NCBI GenBank assembly: GCA_949427775.1
Contig: CASQEL010000132.1
Coordinates: 1 to 6,115, forward strand
DNA length: 6,115 nucleotides
Direction of reading: 5' to 3'
Source of the DNA: an uncultured Desulfovibrionaceae bacterium
Lineage (GTDB): Bacteria; Desulfobacterota; Desulfovibrionia; Desulfovibrionales; Desulfovibrionaceae
The notes beneath the pieces are model-generated. The model ran no database searches, was not told the DNA's origin, and saw nothing but the letters and a program-made list of their open reading frames with translations. Each line of letters starts with the position of its first letter. Position 1 is the first letter of the stretch. Shown here piece by piece: positions 5,302-6,115 of this stretch. Both the position numbers and the translations under genes were made by a program.

Positions 5302-6115
5302 ATGGACGCCGTCTCCCCGCTTCCCGCGGAACAGAATCCACAACCACTGCGGATCATAGATAATGACGCCACGTTGCCCGGCCCGATATTTTTTTATGAT
5401 GTAATTTCCTCATCTCTGGATGTCGCCCGTTCTCTGGTGCGGGAACGGCGGTTGCCGATCTGGGGAAGTCTGCTGGCCCGCAGCCAGACCGGAGGAAGAG
5501 GGCAGATGCGTCGCCCCTGGAATTCACCGCCGGGCAACGTATACGCCACGCTGCGCCTGCCGACGTCCCCCCCCCTGAACGGAACGGCCGCCGCCCCCGC
5601 CATAGGCGCGCTTCTGGCCGAAGGACTCGGAGATTTGGGGTTGGAAGTACAGCTCAAGTGGCCCAACGATCTGGTAGTGCGGCACAGAGGCCGCCCTTGC
5701 AAGCTGGGGGGGATTTTGCTGGAAGAATATGACGGATCTCTGTTGGCCGGGATCGGCATCAATCTGACGTCTTCCCCCGCACCGGAAGACCTGCGGCGCG
5801 GACGCGCCTTTGACGCTACCCATATCGCCGCCGTCGCGCCCGCACCGGCAGCAACTTCCCCTTTCAGCTCGCCCGAAGAGCTGTGGAACCGCCTTGTGAG
5901 GAATATATATTTTTGTTATGCACAAGTGTTGCCGTTGTCCATCCGATGGCGGCAGGCGGCCGAGGCCCATCTGCTGTGGCGGGGAAGCCCCGTGACGCTG
6001 ACGGATAACGGCATGACGGTGCAGGGCGTGTTGCTTGGGCTGGGACCGTCGGGGGGCGCATGTCTCCAATACGACGGACGGACGGAAGAATTTTTGAGCG
6101 GCAGCCTCAACGGCG
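5302..6115 (+). CDS. birA: Biotin--protein ligase, class without DNA-binding domain (right end cut)
   Basis: The enzyme activates biotin with ATP and transfers it to the lysine of biotin carrier proteins such as that of acetyl-CoA carboxylase. The frame is open from 5194 to the window edge; from the ATG at 5302 it gives 271 codons. Visible motifs: biotin-entry strand FFYDVISSSLDVAR (about 31-44), the adenylate loop GGRGQMRRPWNSPPGN (64-79), KWPND (119-123), the catalytic-site lysine Lys134 in CKLGGILLEE, and GIGINL (150-155). From about residue 210 comes the small C-terminal SH3-like domain, with VTLTDNGMTVQGVLLGLGPSG. The region before residue 20 is a short unstructured stretch, so there is no winged-helix repressor domain as in E. 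coli BirA. The start is chosen on GGAG (5292-5295) six bases ahead; a TTG at 5254 also has GGAG seven bases ahead and would add 16 mostly Ser/Glu residues. The stop codon is outside the window, probably close by since relatives are about 260-330 residues. Confidence 0.92.
   Translation, partial: MDAVSPLPAEQNPQPLRIIDNDATLPGPIFFYDVISSSLDVARSLVRERRLPIWGSLLARSQTGGRGQMRRPWNSPPGNVYATLRLPTSPPLNGTAAAPAIGALLAEGLGDLGLEVQLKWPNDLVVRHRGRPCKLGGILLEEYDGSLLAGIGINLTSSPAPEDLRRGRAFDATHIAAVAPAPAATSPFSSPEELWNRLVRNIYFCYAQVLPLSIRWRQAAEAHLLWRGSPVTLTDNGMTVQGVLLGLGPSGGACLQYDGRTEEFLSGSLNG

Noticed and set aside
5187..5363. A 58-codon plus-strand frame starting MVKNISTEIF, overlapping the birA start
   Set aside because: There is no Shine-Dalgarno before ATG 5187 or the internal ATG 5241, and after about 25 codons it becomes a basic off-frame translation of birA.
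1..6115. tRNA, rRNA, CRISPR array, insertion sequence, phage or defence genes
   Set aside because: No cloverleaf, repeat-spacer pattern, terminal inverted repeat or matching protein family was seen; almost all of the window is accounted for by housekeeping genes.

Overview
The window reads as ordinary bacterial chromosome of moderately high GC, with housekeeping genes packed tightly. The protein sequences and gene order (a PhoH/YbeZ ATPase, a 7TM-HD phosphohydrolase and YbeY in one run, plus a candidate sigma-54 promoter) fit a sulfate-reducing deltaproteobacterium of the Desulfovibrio/Bilophila kind. That placement is an inference from family resemblance; no search could be run. I see no mobile element, CRISPR array, rRNA, tRNA or phage gene.

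Left edge (1-303): the first 76 codons of an unrecognised gene lie on the minus strand, reading out of the window. It has a strong Shine-Dalgarno and a good -24/-12 (sigma-54 type) promoter. On the plus strand the same intergenic DNA carries a sigma-70-like promoter for the next operon, so the two divergent promoters share about 50 bp. A perfect 7-7-7 inverted repeat at 339-359 overlaps the preferred PhoH start codon. It also lies 65-85 bp upstream of the predicted sigma-54 start site.

Plus-strand operon (358-4058): PhoH-like ATPase (YbeZ type), then a 770-residue membrane HD phosphohydrolase of the PgpH/YqfF family overlapping it by 26 nt, then the endoribonuclease YbeY after a 7-nt gap. PhoH/YbeZ and YbeY act in RNA and ribosome quality control. 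The HD protein belongs to a family known to degrade cyclic di-AMP. YbeY here is short and carries Met where the usual conserved active-site Arg sits.

Minus-strand gene (5148 to 4030): a tRNA CCA nucleotidyltransferase with a fused HD domain, converging on ybeY with a 29-nt overlap of coding sequence and no room for a conventional terminator.

Divergent from it (5302 to the right edge): a biotin--protein ligase of the short class without a DNA-binding domain, cut by the window end after 271 codons. The 153-bp spacer between cca and birA holds candidate promoters on both strands and an imperfect direct repeat. Most of the window is conventional; the points worth a second look are the left divergent promoter region, the odd YbeY, and the coding overlaps.
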